From positions 1 through 6,619 of the forward strand of contig QMWT01000056.1 in NCBI GenBank assembly GCA_003661775.1: 6,619 nt of DNA, given 5' to 3'. Of this stretch, positions 1 through 5,994 are shown piece after piece (the first letter of the stretch is position 1; each line of letters opens with the position of its first letter). A program made the translations under genes and the position numbers. Origin of the DNA: Thermoprotei archaeon. Lineage in GTDB: Archaea; Thermoproteota; Thermoprotei_A; Sulfolobales; Ignisphaeraceae. Under the pieces are notes generated by a model, which saw nothing but the letters and a program-made list of their open reading frames with translations, did not search any database and had not been told where the DNA came from.

Positions 1-927
1 CTAACAGACTTTATACAGATCACCATCGGCTCGATCGGGGTGTTGGCAGCGTTCATCGTATCGCTGCACATGATTGGCGGGTTCGGCGAGCTGATAGAGA
101 GCCTGGGCAGGGTGAGCACGTCCATGAACCTCGGAGTCAACTACATGGACCCGCTGTCACCCGGGTTGACGCTTATCGCCCTGTCCCTCGTAGCGACCAC
201 CATGTACACATTGATAGGGCAGGACTTCTACCAGAGGCTGCTGGCAGCAAGGGATCCCGGCGTTGCTAGGAAGGCCTCTATACTATCGGGCGTACTGCTG
301 ATGGTGCTGGCCTTCATACCGCCGTTGACAGGCATGTGCGCTCTAGCGCTATCAAACAACCCCGTGGAGATCATAGACTCGCCCAAGACAGCTATACCTA
401 GGCTTGTGCTAACGCTATTTCCGCCGGTAATAGGCGGGTTCTTTGTAGCAGCTCTCCTAGCAGCCATAATGTCCACAGCCGATTCACTCCTCTCCGCAGC
501 AGTATCGCACATTGTCAGGGACCTCTATCAGCAGCTGGTGAACCCCGAAGCTGATCAGAAGACGCTGATGAGGCTGTCAATAGTATCGACTATAGCGATC
601 GGTGTTGCCGCCCTCGTATCAGCACTCACGGTCAAGGACATCATACTGCTCCTGATATACTCGTACGATGTGTACACATCGGCGGTGTTCGTACCGGTGA
701 TCATGGGTATATACTGGAGGAGAGCATCGAGAGCAGGCGCTCTGACGGCTCTCATCGTGGGAGCAGGGGTAACGATATCGGGAATACTCGGTGTTGTAAA
801 GCTGCCGTACTGGGAGCTGCTATATGTAGGCTCAGCAGCGCTAGCAGCTCTAGCAATGGTAATTGTAAGCCTCGTTAAAGGCCCCACAGAGCCTTCGATA
901 GAGCTCAAGAGAGCATTAGGGTGGTAA
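1..927 (+). CDS. Sodium:solute symporter (SSS family), 3' part only
   Basis: This is an inner-membrane, Na+-coupled importer of the SSS/SLC5 (PutP, SGLT) family. The frame is open to base 1, so the N-terminus lies outside the window; 308 residues are visible. The first codons read LTDFIQ, matching the T-D-x-x-Q signature at the start of a core helix in this family. About eight hydrophobic segments follow. The hallmark helix contains MSTADSLLSAA; its Ser158-Thr159 (numbered from base 1) match the Na2-site Ser-Thr pair known in PutP. Substrate cannot be read from sequence. Because a rhamnulokinase and a class II aldolase follow on the same strand, a deoxysugar is a reasonable inference, but SSS members also carry proline, pantothenate, acetate and others. 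Sampled lines are about 55% G+C, richer than the sequence immediately downstream. Confidence 0.93.
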   Translation, partial: LTDFIQITIGSIGVLAAFIVSLHMIGGFGELIESLGRVSTSMNLGVNYMDPLSPGLTLIALSLVATTMYTLIGQDFYQRLLAARDPGVARKASILSGVLLMVLAFIPPLTGMCALALSNNPVEIIDSPKTAIPRLVLTLFPPVIGGFFVAALLAAIMSTADSLLSAAVSHIVRDLYQQLVNPEADQKTLMRLSIVSTIAIGVAALVSALTVKDIILLLIYSYDVYTSAVFVPVIMGIYWRRASRAGALTALIVGAGVTISGILGVVKLPYWELLYVGSAALAALAMVIVSLVKGPTEPSIELKRALGW

Positions 928-931
928 CAAC

Positions 932-1250
932 TTATGCATGTATGTGGTCGGTAATAACCAGAAGTTCTTGCACATAGGGTGAAGACCTTATTTCGCCTCG
1001 TAAGACGTCAACTGTTTTACAATGATACCATCCGTAAACCTCAAGCACTTCTCTTTATGAATATATTACGCAACTGCCAAGATGTTCCACGAAGTACAAC
1101 AGTATTCCTTATTCCCAGGAACGTGGAGAAGGGAGTATTCTCTACTTCGTTACCGCAAAACATTTCCTCGGTTATACCTCCTGGGCTAGCTCTATCATCT
1201 CAATTATCAACTCCTTTTCCCGACACGGTGCTGGGACGGTTTGTAGCATG
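932..1250 (-). pseudogene. Unrecognised decayed gene, three frames tiled on the minus strand
   Basis: No intact gene lies here, but the minus strand carries three protein-like stretches that hand over frame to frame. The first runs from an ATG at about 1250 to a TAA at 1172-1174 and ends in CREKELIIEMIELAQEV. The second, 1199 to a TGA at 1041-1043, contains GITEEMFCGNEVENTPF and FLGIRNTVVLRGTSW. The third, 1054 to a TAA at 932-934, contains EVYGWYHCKTVDVLRGEI and ends SPYVQELLVITDHIHA. They join at about 1180 and 1050, as expected for a gene broken by two frameshifts. The composition (Glu, Val, Ile rich) suits an archaeal protein better than the overlapping plus-strand frame at 979-1251, which is Ser/Pro/Arg rich and looks like a shadow. 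I do not recognise the family. The relic is convergent with the symporter and ends five bases from it. Confidence 0.4.
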
Positions 1251-1297
1251 AGATTAGAAAAAGGAAGATGTAGATTTTGTGCTTGGAAGGTATCGAT

Positions 1298-1475
1298 ATG
1301 CAAGAACAGCATTCGTTAGATGTAGCATATGTAGAGCTACTCTCTGATTTTACCGTTTAATTACAGAGACTCGAAGAAGCAGTTAGGGAAGGTTTTACGG
1401 GATAAAGACGTTTCGAAAAGCATTGTAATTGGAACATCCGTGATTGATGGAGTTAATGTTTTTGTCTACACGTAG
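1298..1475 (+). pseudogene. Possible plus-strand gene scraps upstream of the kinase
   Basis: No intact gene is present between the minus-strand relic and the kinase. One frame from an ATG at 1298 reads LDVAYVELLSDFTV, a stop, then LQRLEEAVREGFTG and another stop. A second frame from about 1335 stays open to the TAG at 1473-1475, with GKVLRDKDVSKSIVIGTS followed by VIDGVNVFVYT. Together they could be the end of a gene broken by a stop and a frameshift. The stretch ends 11 bases before the kinase ATG, so it also contains whatever promoter the kinase uses. No family is recognised, and open frames of about 40 codons can occur by chance, so confidence is low. Confidence 0.22.
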
Positions 1476-1486
1476 GCTTGTATACA

Positions 1487-3016
1487 ATGGGGTTTGATTT
1501 GAAGCCTCTGATAATCCTAGCATTTGATCTAGGTGCAAGTGGGGGCCGCGCTATAATAGGCAAGATAGACCTCGATGCTAGGAAACTAGAGATGGAGGAG
1601 GTACATAGATTCCCCAACGGACCGATCAGGGTAAGAGAACACCTGTACTGGGATGTACTAAGCATCTGGAGTGAGGTGAAGGAAGGAATCTCGATAGCCT
1701 ATAGGAAGTATGGTGAACAGATAGCATCTATAGGAGTAGATACGTGGGGAGTAGACTTCGCTTTACTAGACAACAATGGAGAGCTTGTTGGTCTACCTTA
1801 CTGTTATAGAGACCCAAGGCGTAGCCGGGCAATGAAAGAGTTGCTCAGCGTTGTACCTCCCGAGAAGATATACATGAGGACCGGAATACAATTCATGCCT
1901 ATTAATCCTCTATACCAGCTGTACGCTATGGTCAAAGACGGGTCATCACTTCTACAAGCAGCCAGAACACTGCTTATGATACCAGATCTGTTCAATTACT
2001 GGTTGACGGGGGTAATAGTTTCTGAATACACCGACGCATCCACAACACAGTTCTTAGATCCCTGGACCAAGAAATGGGCCTTCGACCTCCTAGAAGAGAT
2101 AGGGTTTCCCACAAACATATTCCCCGAGATAATAGAGCCTGGTACAAAGCTTGGGAACATAGACCCTAGACTAGCTGAGGAATTAAGGGTTGGCAAAGAC
2201 ATAATGGTGATAGCGCCAGCGACTCATGATACGGCTTCGGCGGTTGTGGCCACGCCCATAGATGAAAACTCGGCGTATATAAGCTGCGGTACATGGAGCT
2301 TGGTGGGGGTAGAGCTAGACAAACCGCTGGTCAACAAGAAAGCTATGGAGTACAACTTCACGAATGAGGGTGGTGCATTCAACACTATAAGGTTTCTAAA
2401 GAACGTGCAGGGAATGTGGTTTATGCAAGAGATAAGGAGAATGCTAGCTAAACGCGGCCAAGAATACAGCTACACCGAGTTGACCAAATTAGCGGAAAAA
2501 GCTAGGGGGGTCATAGGTTTCATAGACCCTGATGACCCGAGATTCCTCGCTCCATTAGACATGATCGAGGAGATAATGAGGTTTCTTGAAGAAACAGGGC
2601 AAGAGAAGCCTAGAACCGTAGGTGAACTTGTGAGGTTGGTGCTTGAAAGTCTTGCACTCAAATACAGGTTTGTGATAGAGAAAATAGAGGATTTAGCAGG
2701 TAAAAGAATTAAGAGGATAAATATTGTGGGGGGAGGTTCTAGGAACTGGCTGCATAACCAGCTGGTTGCCGATTTCACAAACAGATTAGTGGAGGCTGGC
2801 CCAGAAGAAGCCACTTCTATTGGCAATATACTTATGCAGTTAGCTGGTCTGGGATACGTCAAATCGCTGCGCGAGATAAGGGAGTATGTACGTAACTCGT
2901 TCGAAGTAAAACAGTACATACCTAATCATACGAGTAAACATGAAGATGCGTATTCGAAATTCCTATCAATACTTGAGAAAACGGGCGGTCTCGCCGGCTG
3001 GGCTTTGAGAATTTGA
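1487..3016 (+). CDS. rhaB: Rhamnulokinase (FGGY sugar kinase)
   Basis: This cytoplasmic kinase phosphorylates L-rhamnulose (or a similar 6-deoxyketohexose) at O1 with ATP. It is 509 residues from the ATG at 1487, close to the 489 of E. coli RhaB. Motifs appear in order: the N-terminal phosphate loop FDLGASGGR (13-21); GVDTWGVDF (83-91); GLPYCYRD; RTGIQFMPINPLYQLYA; the catalytic-base segment THDTASA with Asp248; CGTWSLVG; NEGGAF; LKNVQGMW; and the C-terminal ATP-site GGGSRN (415-420). These match RhaB far better than glycerol or xylulose kinase. A TTG nine bases upstream is in frame; I prefer the ATG because family N-termini are short before the first strand. There is no clear Shine-Dalgarno, so translation may be leaderless. 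The gene is intact, unlike the aldolase that follows 98 bases later. A substrate such as L-fuculose is possible. Confidence 0.93.
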   Translation: MGFDLKPLIILAFDLGASGGRAIIGKIDLDARKLEMEEVHRFPNGPIRVREHLYWDVLSIWSEVKEGISIAYRKYGEQIASIGVDTWGVDFALLDNNGELVGLPYCYRDPRRSRAMKELLSVVPPEKIYMRTGIQFMPINPLYQLYAMVKDGSSLLQAARTLLMIPDLFNYWLTGVIVSEYTDASTTQFLDPWTKKWAFDLLEEIGFPTNIFPEIIEPGTKLGNIDPRLAEELRVGKDIMVIAPATHDTASAVVATPIDENSAYISCGTWSLVGVELDKPLVNKKAMEYNFTNEGGAFNTIRFLKNVQGMWFMQEIRRMLAKRGQEYSYTELTKLAEKARGVIGFIDPDDPRFLAPLDMIEEIMRFLEETGQEKPRTVGELVRLVLESLALKYRFVIEKIEDLAGKRIKRINIVGGGSRNWLHNQLVADFTNRLVEAGPEEATSIGNILMQLAGLGYVKSLREIREYVRNSFEVKQYIPNHTSKHEDAYSKFLSILEKTGGLAGWALRI

Positions 3017-3028
3017 TCAACAAACAAC

Positions 3029-3038
3029 TTTATTTAAA
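3029..3038 (+). promoter_or_regulatory. Archaeal TATA box for the aldolase gene
   Basis: TTTATTTAAA sits 13 bases after the kinase stop and is preceded by an A-rich stretch that could be the BRE. Transcription would be expected to start about 25 bases downstream, near 3058-3060. This suggests the aldolase can be transcribed separately from the kinase. Confidence 0.6.
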
Positions 3039-3052
3039 GAAACGTTATTTTG

Positions 3053-3078
3053 ATCTATGTCTTGTTATAGACATAGAT
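3053..3078 (+). promoter_or_regulatory. Perfect inverted repeat, probable operator over the transcription start
   Basis: The arms ATCTATGTCT and AGACATAGAT are exact reverse complements separated by TGTTAT, giving a 26-base dyad. It begins 15 bases after the TATA box and covers the expected transcription start. That placement is typical of a site where a dimeric repressor blocks RNA polymerase in archaea. The same sequence in RNA could form a 10-bp hairpin at the 5' end of the leader. No copy of the arms was seen upstream of the kinase. The regulator is not in the window. Confidence 0.5.
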
Positions 3079-3101
3079 AAGCCTTGAAGCCCCCTGTGGA
3101 A

Positions 3102-3108
3102 GGGGTGA
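3102..3108 (+). promoter_or_regulatory. Shine-Dalgarno that sets the aldolase start
   Basis: GGGGTGA matches the archaeal 16S anti-SD. It lies six bases before the TTG at 3115 but directly abuts the in-frame TTG at 3109, so 3115 is the likelier start. A run of C at 3090-3094 could pair with the GGGG across a 7-base loop and partly hide the site, but a four-pair stem is weak for a hyperthermophile. Confidence 0.5.
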
Positions 3109-3114
3109 TTGTAT

Positions 3115-3718
3115 TTGAATAGTTCAGAGAAAGAGAAGGTGGCAAAGCAGATATGTAATACTTTGAAAATGTTCTATTTGAAAGGCCTAATAACGCCTCT
3201 TACAGGGAACATTAGTGTTAGACTCGGCGATATTATATTGGTGACACCTTCATCCTTTAGACCCACAATAAGGTTGAAATATGAATTGAATCCAGAGGAT
3301 TTAGTCGAGGTGGATCTGGATGGAAATGTGATCAAGGCTGGACACCCTACTACGGAATTGCCGGTGCATCTCGCTATATACGGTGAATGTGAGAAGTGCA
3401 AAGCCGTAGTACATATACATGGAGTCTACTCTCCTCAGACCAGATGAAATAGGAGAATTATTTCTAGATACCGAGTTGAAATACATACTGAAGCCGCGCA
3501 TACGTTTTGTCAAAGAACTAATACCGAGGACCGTCGATTTAGCGAAAGCAGTAGTGGAGAAGGTCAAAGAAGGGTGTGAAATAATATATCTAGAGAAACA
3601 TGGTGTGGTAACTGTTTCAGATAACCTAGGAATGGCTTTGGAGTTGGCAGAACTAGCTGAAATCATAGCGGTCCGGACACTATTTCACAAGATCCTCACT
3701 GAGCGTTTACGTAGCTGA
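3115..3718 (+). pseudogene. Class II aldolase (L-rhamnulose/L-fuculose-1-phosphate aldolase type), split by a frameshift
   Basis: Family members cleave a ketose-1-phosphate into dihydroxyacetone phosphate and L-lactaldehyde using Zn2+. Frame one, to a TGA at 3445-3447, carries LTGNISVR, VTPSSF, the catalytic-type Glu in PTTELPVHL (residue 81) and the zinc pair HIH (100 and 102). Frame two then carries the rest: RPDEIGELFLDTELKY, VKELIPRTVDLAKAVVEKV and EKHGVVTVS, whose His at 3599-3601 matches the third zinc ligand of FucA. It ends with the usual AELAEIIA helix. Dropping one base near 3430-3433 restores a product of about 200 residues, normal for the family, with nothing else missing. The lesion is therefore a single +1 frameshift: a recent inactivation or a sequencing error. 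Its position after the kinase favours rhamnulose-1-phosphate as substrate, but the motifs do not separate it from fuculose-1-phosphate aldolase. Confidence 0.82.
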
Positions 3719-3926
3719 TTCCTACTTCCTCAGATCAATAGTAGACAGCTACCTTCCTCTGCAATTCTTCTAATTCATATTGAAGGTCTTAGCGTGCTCT
3801 ATACGTGGATATTTTAGCTGTTGTATATCACTAAGACCCTTGGGTGTTCTACTATACGCGTTACAAGAATCCTGAATTTAAACTTCGGTAAATCCACGTA
3901 AACAATTATGTAAGTCATGCAAAATA
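3719..3926. other. Intergenic stretch with weak minus-strand open frames
   Basis: No convincing gene is present. The minus strand holds two short protein-like frames. One runs from an ATG at 3918 to a TAA at 3814-3816; it starts MTYIIVYVDLPKFKF and ends EHPRVLVIYNS. The other, 3788 to 3735, reads DLQYELEELQRKVAVYY. They could be scraps of a further decayed gene or chance. On the plus strand an AATTTAAA at 3875-3882 is TATA-like and could have served the amidohydrolase remnant downstream. Confidence 0.3.
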
Positions 3927-4169
3927 ATGGAATCCGAGATTGTGACGATTATTGATTTCCATATCCATACCCCTATCGAGTGGATTAGAGATGGGATTCC
4001 GCCTAAATTCGCTGCCGAGAAGATCCTTCAATTCATGGATGAAAGCGGGGTAGACGTGGGGCTGAGCATCGAGGAAAAGGAGCTAATTCTGTCGACTGCT
4101 GAAACTTGTGTAGCCTTCTTTGGCAACATCGTTTCGTGTATTACTGGGCTACCTCCATCCATTGTTTGA
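3927..4169 (+). pseudogene. Amidohydrolase (amidohydrolase_2-like) remnant
   Basis: The reading frame codes for 80 residues, against roughly 250-350 for the family. The N-terminus TIIDFHIHTPIEW carries the first-strand HxH metal ligands of TIM-barrel amidohydrolases. It is followed by the usual helix PPKFAAEKILQFMDESGVDV, which normally leads into the second strand. After about residue 46 the sequence switches to IEEKELILSTAETCVAFFG, which resembles the C-terminal helix of this family (an E-E-x-x-x-I-L-x-x-x-A pattern). The barrel in between, with the remaining metal ligands, is absent, so an internal deletion of most of the gene is the simplest reading. The product could not be catalytic. 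Some family members act as sugar-acid lactonases, which would fit a rhamnose locus, but that is speculation. Confidence 0.6.
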
Positions 4170-4234
4170 ACGCGATAAAGCGTACAAAACCAACTTCTCT
4201 TCTCAGGATAATCCGTTGTGTGGTCACTAGCATC

Positions 4235-4243
4235 ATATTTAAG
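4235..4243 (+). promoter_or_regulatory. TATA-like box ahead of the reductase relic
   Basis: ATATTTAAG is centred about 22-25 bases before the GTG at 4261 where reductase similarity begins. This is the spacing expected for a nearly leaderless archaeal transcript. It suggests the relic's original promoter is still recognisable. Confidence 0.42.
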
Positions 4244-4260
4244 TAGGTGGGGAGCAGAGT

Positions 4261-4760
4261 GTGCGAGGCGTCCCAGTTGGAGTATAGGATCCTTTGGAAG
4301 AACTGGATACGGGGTTTCGATAGTTGCAGTTGGTGGTTGTGGGCTAGCTGTTGCTAGGTGATCCTGAGGAGGCGCGGAGAGCGTTTATCGAGGCTAACAA
4401 TGCTGGGGTGAACATGGTCGATATAGCTCCCAGCTACGGCGAGGCCGAAGGAGAGGCTCGGGGACCTGATATCGAGGTATAGGAACCGCCTCGTGGTGGC
4501 TGAGAAGACCCATGAGCGGAGCTACGAAGATGCGTGGAGAGAGCTCAGGAGATCGCTGGAGCTCCTAGACACTAAATACTTCGATACCTACCAGCTCCAC
4601 GCTGTTAATACTTTCGAGGAGCTCGAGCAGGTGTTCAGCGAGAAAGGCGCGCCCAGAGCCTTCATCGAAGCGAGGGAGCAGGGGATTTCTGCAGAAGACA
4701 AATCAGGGGACTGCCACGGTGCTCAAGGTACTTAGTAACGATGTCTCGTTAAGGTTGTTG
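4261..4760 (+). pseudogene. Aldo/keto reductase, multiply frameshifted and 3'-truncated
   Basis: Reading across frames gives a recognisable NAD(P)H-dependent aldo/keto reductase N-terminal half. It starts at a GTG (4261), then EYRIL, a shift to GYGVSIVAVGG, a shift to DPEEARRAFIEANNAGVNM, then VDIAPSYGEAE. An extra G near 4450 moves the frame to ERLGDLISRYRNRLVVAEK and THERSYEDAWRELRRSLELL, then YQLHAVNTFEELEQVF and RAFIEAREQG. A last shift near 4690-4710 gives TATVLKVLSNDVS. The catalytic tetrad is visible (Asp of VDIA, Tyr of PSYG, Lys of AEKTH, His of QLHAV). There are therefore at least four frameshifts, and about 170 of the roughly 300-380 expected residues remain. It runs into the convergent PhnP-like gene with no room for the rest. 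The longest surviving frame is 4493-4735. It might once have reduced lactaldehyde from the aldolase reaction, but this is only inference. Confidence 0.85.
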
Positions 4761-5513
4761 CTAGATCAGGTTCACGATCATCCCGTCGTATGATACGTAT
4801 ACGTTTCTCCACCGCTCTCTCACGTACTTTACGAGCCTGCTGTAGGGTAGATTGTGGTGGGATATGTGGGTCAGCACGACTTCCTCGGCTCCGATGTCCT
4901 TCCCTATCTCGACAGCCTCATCCACATTGTTGTGCTTCTCACCTTCGTACCCCGGTTTGTAGGTGGCGTCCACGAGGGCTAGGCTGACCCTGCGCTTCTT
5001 CAGGAACTCCAGCGTTTCGCTGGGTAGACCCTTGGTGTCGAAGAGCACGGCGACGGTGTTCCTACCCAGCTCTACTAGGTAGCCCAGGGTTTCGACCGTG
5101 TGGTTCAGCTTGAGTGTCGTCACCTTGAAGTCCCCTACGTAGAGCTCCTCGAAGGGTTTGACAAAGTGTATCCTCAGGCTCCTGGGGAAGTGAACGATCT
5201 CGGGGTCTGCGCTGCCGCGCGGTGCGTAGAGGTCTATGGGGGTCTCGCTCCACCTGAACTTGTAGAGCCCCGCTATGTGATCGTGGTGCCAGTGGGTAAC
5301 GAGAACTGCACCCACGTACAGCTCCTCAACACGGTACGAAGCATCCAAGCTCATATCCACGAGCATGTTCATGCTGTAGTTGGTTATTAGTAGAGAAGCC
5401 GTGCTCCGCCTAAGAAAACGGTAGTGCCTAGCCTCGTTGCACGCAGGGCATGAGCACCCTGGGACTGGGACCCCCTCCGAACCACCAGTGCCTATCAGCA
5501 CAACGGTTAGCAC
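4761..5513 (-). CDS. PhnP-like metallo-beta-lactamase-fold phosphodiesterase
   Basis: This is a soluble MBL-fold hydrolase of 250 residues, almost exactly the length of E. coli PhnP (252), which opens 5-phosphoribosyl 1,2-cyclic phosphate. The N-terminus GTGGSEGVP leads to CSCPAC (Cys20, 22, 25), matching the PhnP cysteine trio of the structural zinc site. THWHHDH (His74, 76, Asp78, His79), His138 in LNHTVE, Asp159 in DTKGLP and His216 form the two-metal site. His219 in HISHH matches the fourth structural-zinc ligand, with the same three-residue spacing as in PhnP. His194 (EKHNN) matches the position of its catalytic His. The C-terminus has the family YDGM. The start is the GTG at 5511-5513, which places the first strand as in PhnP; TATA-like TTTAAG lies just upstream. 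No carbon-phosphorus lyase genes are nearby, so the cyclic-phosphate substrate is uncertain. It is intact and about 60% G+C in the line sampled. Confidence 0.9.
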   Translation of the reverse strand: MLTVVLIGTGGSEGVPVPGCSCPACNEARHYRFLRRSTASLLITNYSMNMLVDMSLDASYRVEELYVGAVLVTHWHHDHIAGLYKFRWSETPIDLYAPRGSADPEIVHFPRSLRIHFVKPFEELYVGDFKVTTLKLNHTVETLGYLVELGRNTVAVLFDTKGLPSETLEFLKKRRVSLALVDATYKPGYEGEKHNNVDEAVEIGKDIGAEEVVLTHISHHNLPYSRLVKYVRERWRNVYVSYDGMIVNLI

Positions 5514-5666
5514 AGAGACCCCGAAGCTTAAAGGCGATCGAATTGGTTTAATAACCTGATCCTTAGATGCGCAGCGGGTAGAGCAGCGGTGAAGATTATC
5601 GCCGTGCTGGGGATCTGCAAGGAGTACTTAACCTGTAGTCCCGCCGCACTCTTTTGCAAGCACGCT
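5514..5666. other. Intergenic stretch with one possible tiny plus-strand frame
   Basis: No tRNA or gene is clear. A dyad-like TATA candidate (GGTTTAATAACC, 5545-5556) reads on both strands: towards the PhnP-like gene on minus and towards a GTG at 5589 on plus. The plus frame 5589-5708 codes for 39 residues starting KIIAVLGICKEYLTC and has four cysteines (three in this first part and one in LFCKH). It has no family match I can name and overlaps the end of the minus-strand fragment, so I do not call it a gene. Confidence 0.3.
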
Positions 5667-5957
5667 CTATATTCGGGAGCTGCCTTCCGCGAATTCATCT
5701 ATTCTTAGGAGCTTTGCTCTTCTTGCATACACCTCAAACATGTCTCTGTTCACCACGTGTACTTCGAAAGGCTCTTTGATCCCCTTCTCCCACAACGCTG
5801 CGAGAACTTCACCTAGGTATCTGCGGAGCAGCTCCTCTACAGACTTCTCAACCAATTCATACCCCAAGATGCTCTTCGAGGATACAGTTGTAAAACAGTT
5901 CTCGTGGTTTAAAGTTTCCCAGCGCGCAACGCTCAGTTCTCTCCCCACACCGAGCAC
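5667..5957 (-). pseudogene. Fragment resembling the C-terminal part of an archaeal nucleotidyltransferase-type protein
   Basis: The frame is open from 5957 (GTG) to a TAG at 5667-5669, 96 residues. The first 30 look non-coding in style. The rest, from a TTG at 5867, is convincingly protein-like: a charged helix VEKSVEELLRRYLGEVLAAL, then WEKGIKEPFEVHVVNRDMFE and YARRAKLLRIDE. That helix followed by a P-F-E-x-H-x-V strand and a closing Tyr-containing helix resembles the tail of small archaeal proteins with a minimal nucleotidyltransferase domain. The catalytic GSxxxGxxxxxSDxD part that should precede it is absent in every upstream frame. It is therefore probably a truncated gene; a short intact gene from 5867 (66 residues) is the alternative. 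AACTTTAAACC at 5906-5916 is a minus-strand TATA-like box about 44 bases ahead of that TTG. The family call is from memory of general pattern and is tentative. Confidence 0.45.
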
Positions 5958-5994
5958 GTTTTCATGGAGTCGGAGGTGATGCTCTGTTCTCGCA

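Noticed and set aside
979..1251. Plus-strand 90-codon open frame starting at a GTG
   Set aside because: Ser/Pro/Arg-rich translation without any motif, no Shine-Dalgarno at proper spacing, and it lies opposite three more convincing minus-strand frames; treated as a shadow.
1478..1487. Palindrome TTGTATACAA at the kinase start
   Set aside because: Ten self-complementary bases without a spacer are common by chance, and no second copy was seen.
3427..3450. Programmed +1 frameshifting to make the aldolase
   Set aside because: No rare-codon slippery site, stop-codon context or downstream structure was evident, and class II aldolases are not known to use recoding.
3802..3900. Inverted repeats TACGTGGAT/ATCCACGTA and GGTCTTAG/CTAAGACC
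   Set aside because: Nine- and eight-base matches with long spacers are expected by chance in a window of this size, and they interlock rather than nest.
5062..5390. Open frames inside the PhnP-like gene on both strands
   Set aside because: The PhnP-like frame has complete family motifs across this span, so the others are overlaps typical of G+C-rich coding sequence.
5560..5640. tRNA-like D-arm text (GCAGCGGGTAGAGCAGCGG)
   Set aside because: There is no T-loop GGTTCGAATC, no matching acceptor stem and no anticodon arm nearby.
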